Assembly: GCA_020060235.1 (NCBI GenBank)
Contig: JAGVAO010000210.1
Span: 1 to 33,575, forward strand
Reading direction: 5' to 3'
Origin: Anaerolineales bacterium
Lineage (GTDB): Bacteria > Chloroflexota > Anaerolineae > Anaerolineales > Villigracilaceae
Length of the DNA stretch: 33,575 bases
Part shown: piece by piece, positions 1 to 8,398 of the stretch
How positions within the stretch are numbered: the stretch's first letter is position 1
Layout: the number at the start of each line of letters is the position of its first letter
Program-made: the position numbers and the translations under genes
The notes under the pieces: generated by a model
What the model saw: only the letters and a program-made list of their open reading frames with translations
Told to the model about the DNA's origin: nothing
Databases searched by the model: none

Positions 1-68
1 CCGGCCAGGAAGGCGAGCGAAACCCATAAAAGGTGCAGGTTGGCGAGGTTATGAATGCTGAATTTCAT
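1..68 (-). CDS. Partial CDS running off the left edge, N-terminus MKFSIHNLANLHLLWVSLAFLAG; probable membrane protein
   Basis: Open frame from the ATG at 68 (minus) to the window edge; hydrophobic N-terminus; overlaps the 3' end of the MFS gene by about 20 nt. Too short to assign a family. Confidence 0.4.
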   Translation of the reverse strand, partial: MKFSIHNLANLHLLWVSLAFLA

Positions 69-1263
69 GTCCCTGTGATTGTACTGTAAATACGGCAACT
101 GCGGCCAGTGCCATCACTGACCCAAAAAGGAAGGGCGCGGCGGGGCCGAAGCCAGTCCATGCGCCCCATCCCTGCCAGAGCAGCCCGGCGATGAGCGAAG
201 CCGGGAAAGCAGACAAGGCCAGGGAAGCGTGATATAGGCCGTAGGCGCGTCCGCGCATTTCGTCGGGAACCAGGTCGGCGACAAAGGCCTTGGCCGCGCC
301 TTCGGTCAGGGCGTAGAACAGGCCGTACAGCCCGAACAAGGCCCAGACGTGCGCGCCGGTTTGGGCCAGCGAAAATCCGAGATAGACCAGGGCGTAGAAG
401 AGCCAGCCGCCAAAAATCAACTTGCGGCGGCCAATTTTGTCTGAGAGCGCGCCGAGCGGGCCGGAAAGCAGGCTGTAGACGGCGTTGAAGGTCATCAGCA
501 TGCCCATGATTTGGAGCAGGTTCAGGCCGCGCTCCTGTCCGCGCAGGATGATAAAGGCGTCAGACGAGTTGCCCAGGGTGAACAAAATCGAGGCCAGCAG
601 GAAGAGTTTGAAACGTCCATCGAACCCTGCCAGGCTGAAGGCTGGCAAGGCGGATTTTTTTTCTGTTTGAACGTCGCGCGCCAACCAGGCGAGCAGAACA
701 ACCGCCAGCAAGGCTGGGATGAAGGACACCAACACAACTACCTGGAAGGTCTCGCGGGTCAGCAGGGTTGCGCCCTGCTGGGTCAGGTAAATGACCAGGG
801 CGGCGATTCCCAGCCCGATGAACGCGCCCGCCGTATCCCCGGCGCGATGCAGGCCGAAAGCCAGTCCGCGCTGTTTTTCGTCAATGCTGCCTGCAATCAG
901 GGCGTCGCGCGGTGCAGTGCGGATGCCTTTGCCCATCCGGTCGGCGAAGCGCACACCGAGCACCCATCCCCACGAACTGGCAAAATAGAGAAACGGCTTG
1001 GCAACCGTCGAAAGGCCGTACCCGGCCACTGCCAGCCACTTGCGTTTGCCCAACCTGTCTGACAGCGCGCCGGAGTACAACTTCATCAGGCTGGCAGTTG
1101 TTTCGGCAATACCGTCTATCAGGCCAATCAGCGCAGTCCCGACCCCAAGCACATTGCTCAAGAAGAGCGGCATCAGGTTGGCTATCATTTCGGAGGAGAT
1201 GTCGGTCAGGAAGGATGTTGCAGTCATAACCCAGACGTTGCGCGGCAGTTGTGGCAGTTTCAT
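49..1263 (-). CDS. MFS transporter
   Basis: 404 aa, multiple hydrophobic helices, MFS loop motif (GALSDRLGKRKW; repeated as GALSDKIGRRKL), DRMGKGIRTAPRDALIAGS. Confidence 0.88.
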   Translation of the reverse strand: MKLPQLPRNVWVMTATSFLTDISSEMIANLMPLFLSNVLGVGTALIGLIDGIAETTASLMKLYSGALSDRLGKRKWLAVAGYGLSTVAKPFLYFASSWGWVLGVRFADRMGKGIRTAPRDALIAGSIDEKQRGLAFGLHRAGDTAGAFIGLGIAALVIYLTQQGATLLTRETFQVVVLVSFIPALLAVVLLAWLARDVQTEKKSALPAFSLAGFDGRFKLFLLASILFTLGNSSDAFIILRGQERGLNLLQIMGMLMTFNAVYSLLSGPLGALSDKIGRRKLIFGGWLFYALVYLGFSLAQTGAHVWALFGLYGLFYALTEGAAKAFVADLVPDEMRGRAYGLYHASLALSAFPASLIAGLLWQGWGAWTGFGPAAPFLFGSVMALAAVAVFTVQSQGHEIQHS

Positions 1264-1336
1264 GGTTTATCCTGTGATGGAACTTGAGAGCAGGTTGCAA
1301 GCGATTCTACACCCAATCGTGATATATTCCTGCCTG

Positions 1337-2800
1337 ATGTCACCTAAACCCGGAAAAATCCTCGTCACCGGCCCGACCGGTTATATTGGCGGACGCCTGA
1401 TTCCGCGCCTGCTTGAAGCCGGATATGATGTGCGCGTGCTGGCCCGCGACCCGTCTCGACTGGGGGGCCGCCCCTGGTTGGGCAGGGTGGAAGTGGTGCA
1501 GGCCGATGCGCTTGACCCCGCCAGCCTGTCTGCCGCGCTGGAGGGCGTCTCGACCGCCTATTACCTGATTCACGGACGCCAGGCCGGGAAAATCACCGCC
1601 GAACGCGACATGATCGCCGCCCGCAACTTCGCCCGCGCCGCCGACCAGGCCAACATCGAGCGCATCATCTACTTTGGCGAACTGGTCGACCCGACCGCCA
1701 GGCTTTCGCCCTACCTGCGCTCGCGCCACGAGACGGGCTACATCCTGCGCCAGGGCCGCGTACCCGTCACTGAATTCCGGGCTGGCATGATTGTCGGTTC
1801 GGGCAGCGCGCTCTTTGAAATGGTGCGTTACCTGGCCGAACTGCAACCGGTCTTTATTTGCCCGAGTTGGTTTTTCTCGCTGGCCCAGCCGATTGCAATT
1901 CGCGATGTGCTCAGTTATCTCGTTTCTGCGCTGGAGACGCCCAAAAGCGTTGGCAAACTCATCGAAATTGGCGGTGCGACCCAATTGACCTATGCCGATA
2001 TGCTGCTGGGTTACTCGCAAGAGCGCGGATTCAAACGCTGGCTTATCCCGACCCCGGTCTATGCCCCGCGTCTTTCGGCGTATTGGGTACACATGGTCAC
2101 GCCGGTCTCTTATCAGACCGTGCTGCCGCTCATCGAAGGCCTGCACATCGAAAGCCTGGTGCGCGATGACCTGGCGAAGAAACTCTTCCCGCACATTGCG
2201 CCGCTTGACTTCCAGACCGCCGTCCGTTATGCGCTGGTCAAAATCGAAAACGGCGAGGTCGAGACATCCTGGAGCGACGCCCTCGTCACCAGCGCGGGGG
2301 ATGTGACCCCTTACCAGTTCAAACTGGAAGAAGGCATGTTCCTCGAAAAACGACAGACGCTGACCGACCTGTCTGTTGAAGCCATCTTCCGTTCGTTTAC
2401 CGGCATCGGCGGCGAGCGCGGCTGGATGTATATGGATTGGGCGTGGGCCATTCGCGGCTGGGTGGACAAGGCCGTCGGCGGGGTCGGACTGCGGCGCGGA
2501 CGACGCCACCCGGACGACATCCGCGCCGGGGAGTCGCTCGATTTCTGGCGGGTTGAATCGCTCACGCCCGGCCAATGTATGCGCCTGCGGGCCGAGATGA
2601 AAGTACCGGGCAAGGCCTGGCTCGAATTCCAGGTGACGCCGCAGGAAAATGGCAAAAACCTCTTCGTCCAGACCGCCTACTTCGCCCCGCGCGGATTGTT
2701 TGGTTACCTTTACTGGTACGCCATGTGGCCTTTCCATGCGTTTATTTTCGACGGCTTGTTGCGCAGGCTGGTATTAAGAGCGGAAGAAATCAGTAAGTAG
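1337..2800 (+). CDS. NAD(P)-binding SDR/NmrA-like protein with C-terminal DUF2867-like region
   Basis: MSPKPGKILVTGPTGYIGGRLIPRLLEAGYDVRVLARDPSRL Rossmann motif. The ATG at 1337 is preferred over the 998 start in the ORF track, because upstream residues run antisense through the MFS gene. Confidence 0.85.
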   Translation: MSPKPGKILVTGPTGYIGGRLIPRLLEAGYDVRVLARDPSRLGGRPWLGRVEVVQADALDPASLSAALEGVSTAYYLIHGRQAGKITAERDMIAARNFARAADQANIERIIYFGELVDPTARLSPYLRSRHETGYILRQGRVPVTEFRAGMIVGSGSALFEMVRYLAELQPVFICPSWFFSLAQPIAIRDVLSYLVSALETPKSVGKLIEIGGATQLTYADMLLGYSQERGFKRWLIPTPVYAPRLSAYWVHMVTPVSYQTVLPLIEGLHIESLVRDDLAKKLFPHIAPLDFQTAVRYALVKIENGEVETSWSDALVTSAGDVTPYQFKLEEGMFLEKRQTLTDLSVEAIFRSFTGIGGERGWMYMDWAWAIRGWVDKAVGGVGLRRGRRHPDDIRAGESLDFWRVESLTPGQCMRLRAEMKVPGKAWLEFQVTPQENGKNLFVQTAYFAPRGLFGYLYWYAMWPFHAFIFDGLLRRLVLRAEEISK

Positions 2801-2809
2801 TGACGAGTG

Positions 2810-2860
2810 GACAGTAACCAGTATCCAGTGGTCAGTTACCAGTTCTGAATACTGAATACT
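2810..2860. repeat. Heptamer-periodic CAGT/ACTG repeat
   Basis: Reads gacagta|accagta|tccagtg|gtcagtt|accagtt|ctgaata|ctgaata|ct: period 7 with a conserved CAGT core, switching to the complementary CTGAATA phase. Confidence 0.75.
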
Positions 2861-2884
2861 AAAAATCCGACAGGTAAAACCCCC

Positions 2885-4186
2885 TTGTATTCATCCCCCA
2901 CCCAACCCTCGAAATTAATCCTCATCGGCGGCGCGACTGGGTATATTGCCAGCCGTCTGATTCCGCGCCTGCTCGAATTGGGTTATCGGGTGCGCTGCCT
3001 GGCGCGCAACCCGGCACGCCTGCGCAATCGCGCCTGGTTCGGGCAGGTCGAGGTGATAGCCGGGGACGCGACCCGCGCCGAAAGCCTGCCCTATGCCATG
3101 CACGGCGTCAGCGCGGCGTATTATCTCATCCACAGCATGGCCGCCGGGCATGGCTATGACCGCATCGACCTGGAGTCGGCGCGGAATTTTGGCCGGGCTG
3201 CCAAAAAGGCCGGGGTGGAGCATATCATCTATGTCGGCGGGCTGGCCGACCCGCACGACAAACTGGCCCTGCACCTGCTCTCGCGCATCGAGACAGGCGT
3301 GGCCCTGCGCGAGGCGGGCGTGCCTGTCACCGAGTTCCGCGCCGGGGTGATTGCCGGACCGGGCAGCGTTTCGTTCGAGATGATTCGCTTCATTGCCGAG
3401 CAATTCCCGTTGATGGTCGGGCCGAACTGGCTTAAACACCGCTCCCAGCCGATTGCCACCAGCGACATCATCGAATACTTGCTGGCCGCGCTGACGACGC
3501 CCGAATGCCGCGGCGAAATTGTCGAGTTGGGCTGCGAGAAACAGCGTACTTACATCGAAGTCATGCAGGAATATGCCCAAATACGCGGCCTGAAACGCCA
3601 AACCCTGCTGCTGCCCTTTGTGCCGCCGGTTTTGATGGCCTTTATGATTGACAAATTGACTCCCGTCGAGTTCTCGTACGCCTTGCCGCTTGTGGAAGGA
3701 CTCCAGAACGACAGCCTGGTGCTGGAACCGACCGCCCGGCGCCTGTTTCCGCACATCGAGCCGTTGGACTACGCCGAGGCGGTGCGCCAGTCCCTGGCCG
3801 ACCTTGACCCTCGCAACATCGAGCGCGTCTGGCTGGATTCTGAGCGCGAGCATGTGCGCATGAAGCACGAGGGCTTTCTGGTTGATTATCAAGTAATTGG
3901 GACTCCAACGTCGGGAGACGTTGGAAACTCCCGACATCAGGAAATGTTGGAGTCTTTAAACCTGCCGCGTGTGAGTGGCTGGGAAACGGTCGAACAGGCT
4001 GAGGGGAGTCTGCTCCTGCTCAAGGCGCGGGGGAACCATCCGGGCGGGCTGTGGTTCGAGCGCCGCGCCCTGCCGGGGGGCAGGACATCCATTACCCTGT
4101 TTTTTGCCCCCAAAGGTTTGCCGGGGTTTTTGTACTGGAATATGATTTTGCTATTCAAATTGCGGCAGTTGCGTGATTTAATGTAG
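2885..4186 (+). CDS. NAD(P)-binding SDR/NmrA-like protein, tandem paralog of the preceding gene
   Basis: LILIGGATGYIASRLIPRLLELGYRVRCLARNPARL; aligns by eye along most of its length with the 1337..2800 product. TTG start. Confidence 0.85.
   Translation: MYSSPTQPSKLILIGGATGYIASRLIPRLLELGYRVRCLARNPARLRNRAWFGQVEVIAGDATRAESLPYAMHGVSAAYYLIHSMAAGHGYDRIDLESARNFGRAAKKAGVEHIIYVGGLADPHDKLALHLLSRIETGVALREAGVPVTEFRAGVIAGPGSVSFEMIRFIAEQFPLMVGPNWLKHRSQPIATSDIIEYLLAALTTPECRGEIVELGCEKQRTYIEVMQEYAQIRGLKRQTLLLPFVPPVLMAFMIDKLTPVEFSYALPLVEGLQNDSLVLEPTARRLFPHIEPLDYAEAVRQSLADLDPRNIERVWLDSEREHVRMKHEGFLVDYQVIGTPTSGDVGNSRHQEMLESLNLPRVSGWETVEQAEGSLLLLKARGNHPGGLWFERRALPGGRTSITLFFAPKGLPGFLYWNMILLFKLRQLRDLM
3901..3954. 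repeat. Nested palindromic element inside the SDR coding sequence
   Basis: GACTCCAAC (3901-3909)/GTTGGAGTC (3946-3954); GTCGGGAG (3910-3917)/CTCCCGAC (3928-3935); CCAACGT (3905-3911)/ACGTTGG (3918-3924). Confidence 0.75.
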
Positions 4187-4214
4187 CAAACATATCTGGT
4201 CTTTTGGAGGTTTT

Positions 4215-5330
4215 ATGGCGGGTACTTTGCAGGACGCAATTTTGTTCACCAGGCAGGGCCAAAAACTGGAGGCGCGCGCGATACTCGAATCGTTGCTGCG
4301 CGCCAACCCGAAGGACGTTTCGGCCTGGTTTTGGTATGCTGAGACGCTTGATTCGCCCGAAAAGCGCGTGCAGGTGCTGGAGTTGTGCCTGAAGGCCAAC
4401 CCAGGCAACCCGCAGGCCGAAAAGGCGCTGGCGGCGCTGCGGGCCCGTTTGCAGCCTCCGACTCCCGCTTTTGGGTCAGATGAGCCAGCCTCCTTCAATT
4501 GGGATGAACCTGCTCCGGTTGCCCCGGTCAGCGACGAGCCGCCGATGGTCTGGGACGATGAACCGGAAGAAGCCTCCGCCTCGGCGGGCATCGATTGGGA
4601 TGCCATCGAACGCCAGCAGGTTCCCCAGCCTGCCCAGCCGCAACATGTTTTTGCACCCGAGGCGGTTGTGCCTGCTGCGCCGATTGCCAGGCCGTCTTTT
4701 CCCTTTTACGAGGTCTGGATGACCGCCTTGACCAATCAGGATATGCGCGCGTACTACGCCTTGCTTGAAGACAAAGATGCCGGGCAGGGGCGCGCTTATG
4801 AATGGATGGCTTATGTTGGCCTGGTGACCGGGCTGTTATATGGTTTGGCGTTCTCATCTACCATGGGTGACGCTTTAGCGGAATTCGGGACTATTGATTT
4901 TCTTGCGGGTATGGATTCCATCCTGGTGATGGTAATCCTGGCGGGGATTTTGGCAATTTTTACCTGCATTTCCAGTGTGCTTGGCCTGTTTATTAGTGGT
5001 GTCTTTCAGCATTTCCTGGCCCTGCTTTTTGGCGGCAGTGGGACTTTCTCGCGAACCGTTTATGCGCTCGGGGCCTATCTCGCGCCCATGACGCTCATCT
5101 CGACGGTTGTTGCGATTATTCCATTTGCCAGTTGTCTCTCGCCTTTGCTGGGAATTTATAGCCTGGTTTTGAATGTGCGCGCCCTGGCCGCTGCGCACAA
5201 TATGGTGCTTGCGCGCGCGTTGATGGTGGTGTTATTGCCGAGCCTGGTTATTTTTGCAATTATGTGTCTGGTGTTGTTCCTGCTATGGCCTACTGTCACA
5301 GAAATCATAAATGCTTATCCGCTCTATTGA
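4215..5330 (+). CDS. TPR-like N-terminal region fused to a Yip1-like multi-helix membrane domain
   Basis: N-terminal helical repeat (ARAILESLLRANPKDVSAWFWYAETLDSPEKRVQVLELCLKANPGNPQAEKAL), Pro/Asp/Glu-rich linker, C-terminal hydrophobic helices. Confidence 0.65.
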   Translation: MAGTLQDAILFTRQGQKLEARAILESLLRANPKDVSAWFWYAETLDSPEKRVQVLELCLKANPGNPQAEKALAALRARLQPPTPAFGSDEPASFNWDEPAPVAPVSDEPPMVWDDEPEEASASAGIDWDAIERQQVPQPAQPQHVFAPEAVVPAAPIARPSFPFYEVWMTALTNQDMRAYYALLEDKDAGQGRAYEWMAYVGLVTGLLYGLAFSSTMGDALAEFGTIDFLAGMDSILVMVILAGILAIFTCISSVLGLFISGVFQHFLALLFGGSGTFSRTVYALGAYLAPMTLISTVVAIIPFASCLSPLLGIYSLVLNVRALAAAHNMVLARALMVVLLPSLVIFAIMCLVLFLLWPTVTEIINAYPLY

Positions 5331-5344
5331 CGTATCCCTTATCA

Positions 5345-5515
5345 CGGCATACAATCAGGCCCACGTAACTGAATAGCGAACAAATGCGGCGAAGCCGGTG
5401 TGAGTCCGGCGCTGTCGCGCAACTGTAAGTTCTGCAAAGAACGAGCCAGGTCGCCCGCATTGTTCGTCCTGCGTACCACTCTCTCGCGAAAGGAGGTGGG
5501 AACGGCGATTTTTAC
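5345..5515 (+). ncRNA. Cobalamin riboswitch
   Basis: gaaGCCGGTGtgAGTCCGGCGCTGtcGCGCAACTGTAA followed by GAGCCAGGTCG (B12-box-like core), closing stem GAACAAATGCGG/CCGCATTGTTC, position directly upstream of a BtuF-like gene. Boundaries approximate. Confidence 0.88.
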
Positions 5516-5536
5516 CCGGATTTGCCCTCCCTGCCT

Positions 5537-5573
5537 CCCCTGACCGCTGATGCGGCAGGGGATTTTGATTTCT
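5537..5573 (+). terminator. Rho-independent terminator / riboswitch expression platform
   Basis: CCCCTG-a-CCGC tgat GCGGCAGGGG followed by attttgatttct. Confidence 0.75.
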
Positions 5574-5601
5574 GTTATCACCCCCAAGGAGAATTCACCC
5601 C

Positions 5602-6576
5602 ATGTTTCGTAAGTTGACTTTTGCCTTACTGGCATTGACCCTTTTGTTGGCGGCCTGCGCCCCGGCTGTTGCGACGCCCTCCCAGGCGACTGAAATCCCG
5701 GCGACCGAGGCTTCCTCCCTCTTCCCGCCCACGCCTGAAACCGAAAACATTTCCATCACCGATGGCCTGGGCCGCCAGGTTATTCTCGCTGAGCCGGCCC
5801 AGAAGGTCGTCTCGCTGGCGCCTTCGAACACCGAAATCCTGTTTGCCATCGGCGCGGGCGGCCAGACGGTGGGCCGCGATATGTTCTCGGATTATCCTGC
5901 CGAGGCCCTGTCGCTGCCCGATATTGGCGGCTCGATGGGCGAGTACAACCTCGAGGCGATTGTTGCCTTGCAGCCCGACCTGGTGCTGGCAGCTGAAATC
6001 AACCCCACCGAACTGGTCAAATCGCTCGAAGACCTGGGCCTGACGGTTTTCTACCTGGCAAACCCGACCAGCCTCGAGGAAATGTACGATAATCTGGGCA
6101 TCGTCGCCCAACTGACCGGGCGTGAGACCGAAGCCGCCGCGTTGGTCGAGTCGCTCAAGGCGCGCGTCGCCGCCGTGGACGAGAAAATCATCCCACTCAG
6201 TTCGCGCTTCAGCGTGTTCTATGAAATTGACGCCAGCAACCCCTCCCAGCCCTGGACTGCCGGGAAAGGCACCTTCATCACCCTGCTGATTGAGCGCGCC
6301 GGAGGCTACAACATCGCCGCGGAACTGGACGCTTACCCCCAGTTGAGCATCGAGCAAATTGTGGCCGACGACCCGATGTTCATCATCCTGGGCGACGCCA
6401 TGTGGGGTGTGACGGTTGAATCGGTCGGCCAGCGGCCCGGCTGGGAGAACCTCGCTGCTGTACAGAATGGCAACATTTTCCCGTTTGACGACAACCTGGC
6501 CAGCCGTCCCGGCCCGCGCCTGGTCGATGGTTTGGAAGAACTGGCGAAAATCCTGCGCCCGGAATTGTTTGAATGA
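5602..6576 (+). CDS. btuF: ABC transporter substrate-binding lipoprotein, cobalamin/Fe3+-siderophore type
   Basis: Lipobox LLLAACAP; ITDGLGRQVILAEPAQKVVSLAPSNTEILFAIGAGGQTVGRD; downstream of a cobalamin riboswitch. Confidence 0.88.
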   Translation: MFRKLTFALLALTLLLAACAPAVATPSQATEIPATEASSLFPPTPETENISITDGLGRQVILAEPAQKVVSLAPSNTEILFAIGAGGQTVGRDMFSDYPAEALSLPDIGGSMGEYNLEAIVALQPDLVLAAEINPTELVKSLEDLGLTVFYLANPTSLEEMYDNLGIVAQLTGRETEAAALVESLKARVAAVDEKIIPLSSRFSVFYEIDASNPSQPWTAGKGTFITLLIERAGGYNIAAELDAYPQLSIEQIVADDPMFIILGDAMWGVTVESVGQRPGWENLAAVQNGNIFPFDDNLASRPGPRLVDGLEELAKILRPELFE

Positions 6577-6583
6577 TTTCGTG

Positions 6584-6606
6584 GGGGCGCAGCATTGCTG
6601 CGCCCC
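6584..6606. repeat. Perfect hairpin between btuF and btuC
   Basis: GGGGCGCAGC att GCTGCGCCCC, 10-bp perfect stem with 3-nt loop, then gcaaaaaaa. Confidence 0.75.
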
Positions 6607-6623
6607 TGCAAAAAAACCAACCC

Positions 6624-7616
6624 ATGCGCCCTTACCTCCTGACCCTCCTCGCCCTGGCCCTGGCCTTGCTCCTGAGCATTGTCATCGGCTCGGTATTCAT
6701 CCCGCCCGCTGAACTGTGGGCGGCGCTTTCGGGTTCGGGCGCGAACGGTACCTTTAACACCATCCTGTGGAACATCCGCCTGCCGCGCACCGCGCTGATT
6801 TTGCTGGTCGGGGCGGCGCTTTCGGGTAGCGGCGCGGCCTACCAGGGTTTGTTCCGTAATCCGCTGGCCGACCCGTACTTAATCGGTGTCGCTTCCGGGG
6901 CCGGGCTGGGCGCGGTGCTGGCGATGTCGGTCCAGTGGCCCTACACCCTGGCCGGGCTGATGGCTGTCCCGCTGGCGGCGTTTGCGGCGGGGCTGTTGAC
7001 CGTCCTGCTGGTTTATAGTTTCGCCCGCGTTGGCGGCAGCGTGCCGACCACCACGCTCATCCTGGCCGGGGTGGCGCTGTCCTCCTTTGCCACGGCCCTG
7101 ACCTCCTTCCTGATGCTGCGCTCCAGCGGCGAACTGCGCCGCGCCCTCGGTTGGCTGTTGGGCGGCGTCAGCCAGGGCGGCTGGGACGCCATCCTGGCCC
7201 TGATTCCCTTCCTGGCAATCGGCCTGCCCGCGCTGATTTTGAGCGGACACGCCCTCAACCTGCTCCAATTTGGGGACGAACAGGCCGCCCAACTCGGCCT
7301 CGATACGCGCCGCGCCAAACTGGTCATCATCGTGGCCGCCTCCCTCACCACCGCGGCGGCGGTCGCTTTTGCGGGCATCATCGGTTTTGTTGGCCTCATC
7401 ATCCCGCACGTTATGCGCTTCTGGTGGGGAGCCGACTATCGCCGTCTCATTCCGCTCAGCATCTTCGGCGGCGGGGCGGCCCTTTTGCTGGCCGACGTGC
7501 TGGCGCGGGTTGTCATCGCCCCGCAGGAACTTCCGCTCGGCGTTGTCACCGCGCTGGCAGGCGCGCCCTTCTTTCTGTGGATTTTGCGCCGCGCCAAAAT
7601 GGGAGGTAACTGGTAA
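6624..7616 (+). CDS. btuC: FecCD-family ABC transporter permease (cobalamin importer)
   Basis: LPRTALILLVGAALSGSGAAYQGLFRNPLADPYLIGVASGAGLGAVLA; GIIGFVGLIIPHVMRF. The ATG at 6624 is more likely than 6573, whose extra 17 codons are the hairpin repeat. Confidence 0.9.
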   Translation: MRPYLLTLLALALALLLSIVIGSVFIPPAELWAALSGSGANGTFNTILWNIRLPRTALILLVGAALSGSGAAYQGLFRNPLADPYLIGVASGAGLGAVLAMSVQWPYTLAGLMAVPLAAFAAGLLTVLLVYSFARVGGSVPTTTLILAGVALSSFATALTSFLMLRSSGELRRALGWLLGGVSQGGWDAILALIPFLAIGLPALILSGHALNLLQFGDEQAAQLGLDTRRAKLVIIVAASLTTAAAVAFAGIIGFVGLIIPHVMRFWWGADYRRLIPLSIFGGGAALLLADVLARVVIAPQELPLGVVTALAGAPFFLWILRRAKMGGNW

Positions 7617-8383
7617 TGTTAAAAGCCGAAAACCTGCTGGTCGCCTATCACGGGCGGCCCGTGCTCAAAAACATCAGTTTGGGGATGGAAAAAGGGGAGA
7701 TTCTTGCGTTGGTCGGGCCGAACGGCTCCGGCAAATCGACCCTGATTCGCGCCCTGAGCGGAATCCTGCCCGTCTCGCGCGGGACGATAAGCCTGTCTGG
7801 CCGTTTAATCAGCGCATTTGGCCCCGCCGAACGCGCCCGCCAAATTGCGGTTGTCCCGCAGGGAGTCCAGATGCCCCCGGCGTTTACCGCGCTCGAAACA
7901 GTGTTGTTTGGCCGCACCCCCTACCTGAACTTCCTCGGCCAACTCTCGGCTGAAGACGAGCGCATCGCCCGCGACTCGCTCGAACAGGTTGATGCCCTGT
8001 CCCTGGCCGGACGCCTGATGGGTGAACTCTCCGGCGGCGAACAGCAGCGCGTCCTGCTGGCGCGCGCCCTGGCGCAGTGCAGCCCCATCCTGCTGCTCGA
8101 CGAACCGACCAGCCACCTCGATTTGCAGCACCAGATGGCCCTGATGGAACTGGTCTATAAACTGGCCCGCGAGTGCGAGTTGACAGTGCTGGTGGCCCTG
8201 CACGACCTGAACCTGGCCGCGCGCTACGCCGACCGCATCGCCCTGCTCGAAAATGGCGAACTGAAAGCCATTGGCGCGCCCGCCGACATCCTGACCGCGG
8301 AGATGCTTTCGCAGGTCTATGGCTGGCCCGTGCAGGTTGTCAAACACCCCTTTCAGGATGCGCCGCTGGTGCTTCCAGGGTAA
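7616..8383 (+). CDS. btuD: ABC transporter ATP-binding protein (cobalamin importer)
   Basis: Walker A GPNGSGKST, signature LSGGEQQRVLLARALAQ, Walker B ILLLDEPTSHLD. Confidence 0.92.
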   Translation: MLKAENLLVAYHGRPVLKNISLGMEKGEILALVGPNGSGKSTLIRALSGILPVSRGTISLSGRLISAFGPAERARQIAVVPQGVQMPPAFTALETVLFGRTPYLNFLGQLSAEDERIARDSLEQVDALSLAGRLMGELSGGEQQRVLLARALAQCSPILLLDEPTSHLDLQHQMALMELVYKLARECELTVLVALHDLNLAARYADRIALLENGELKAIGAPADILTAEMLSQVYGWPVQVVKHPFQDAPLVLPG

Positions 8384-8398
8384 ACGATTCCCAACATT

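Noticed and set aside
1340-2737. 465-aa minus-strand ORF antisense to the first SDR gene
   Set aside because: Antisense shadow ORF in a high-GC gene; low-complexity G/R/H-rich translation with no recognisable domain, while the plus-strand frame has clear Rossmann motifs.
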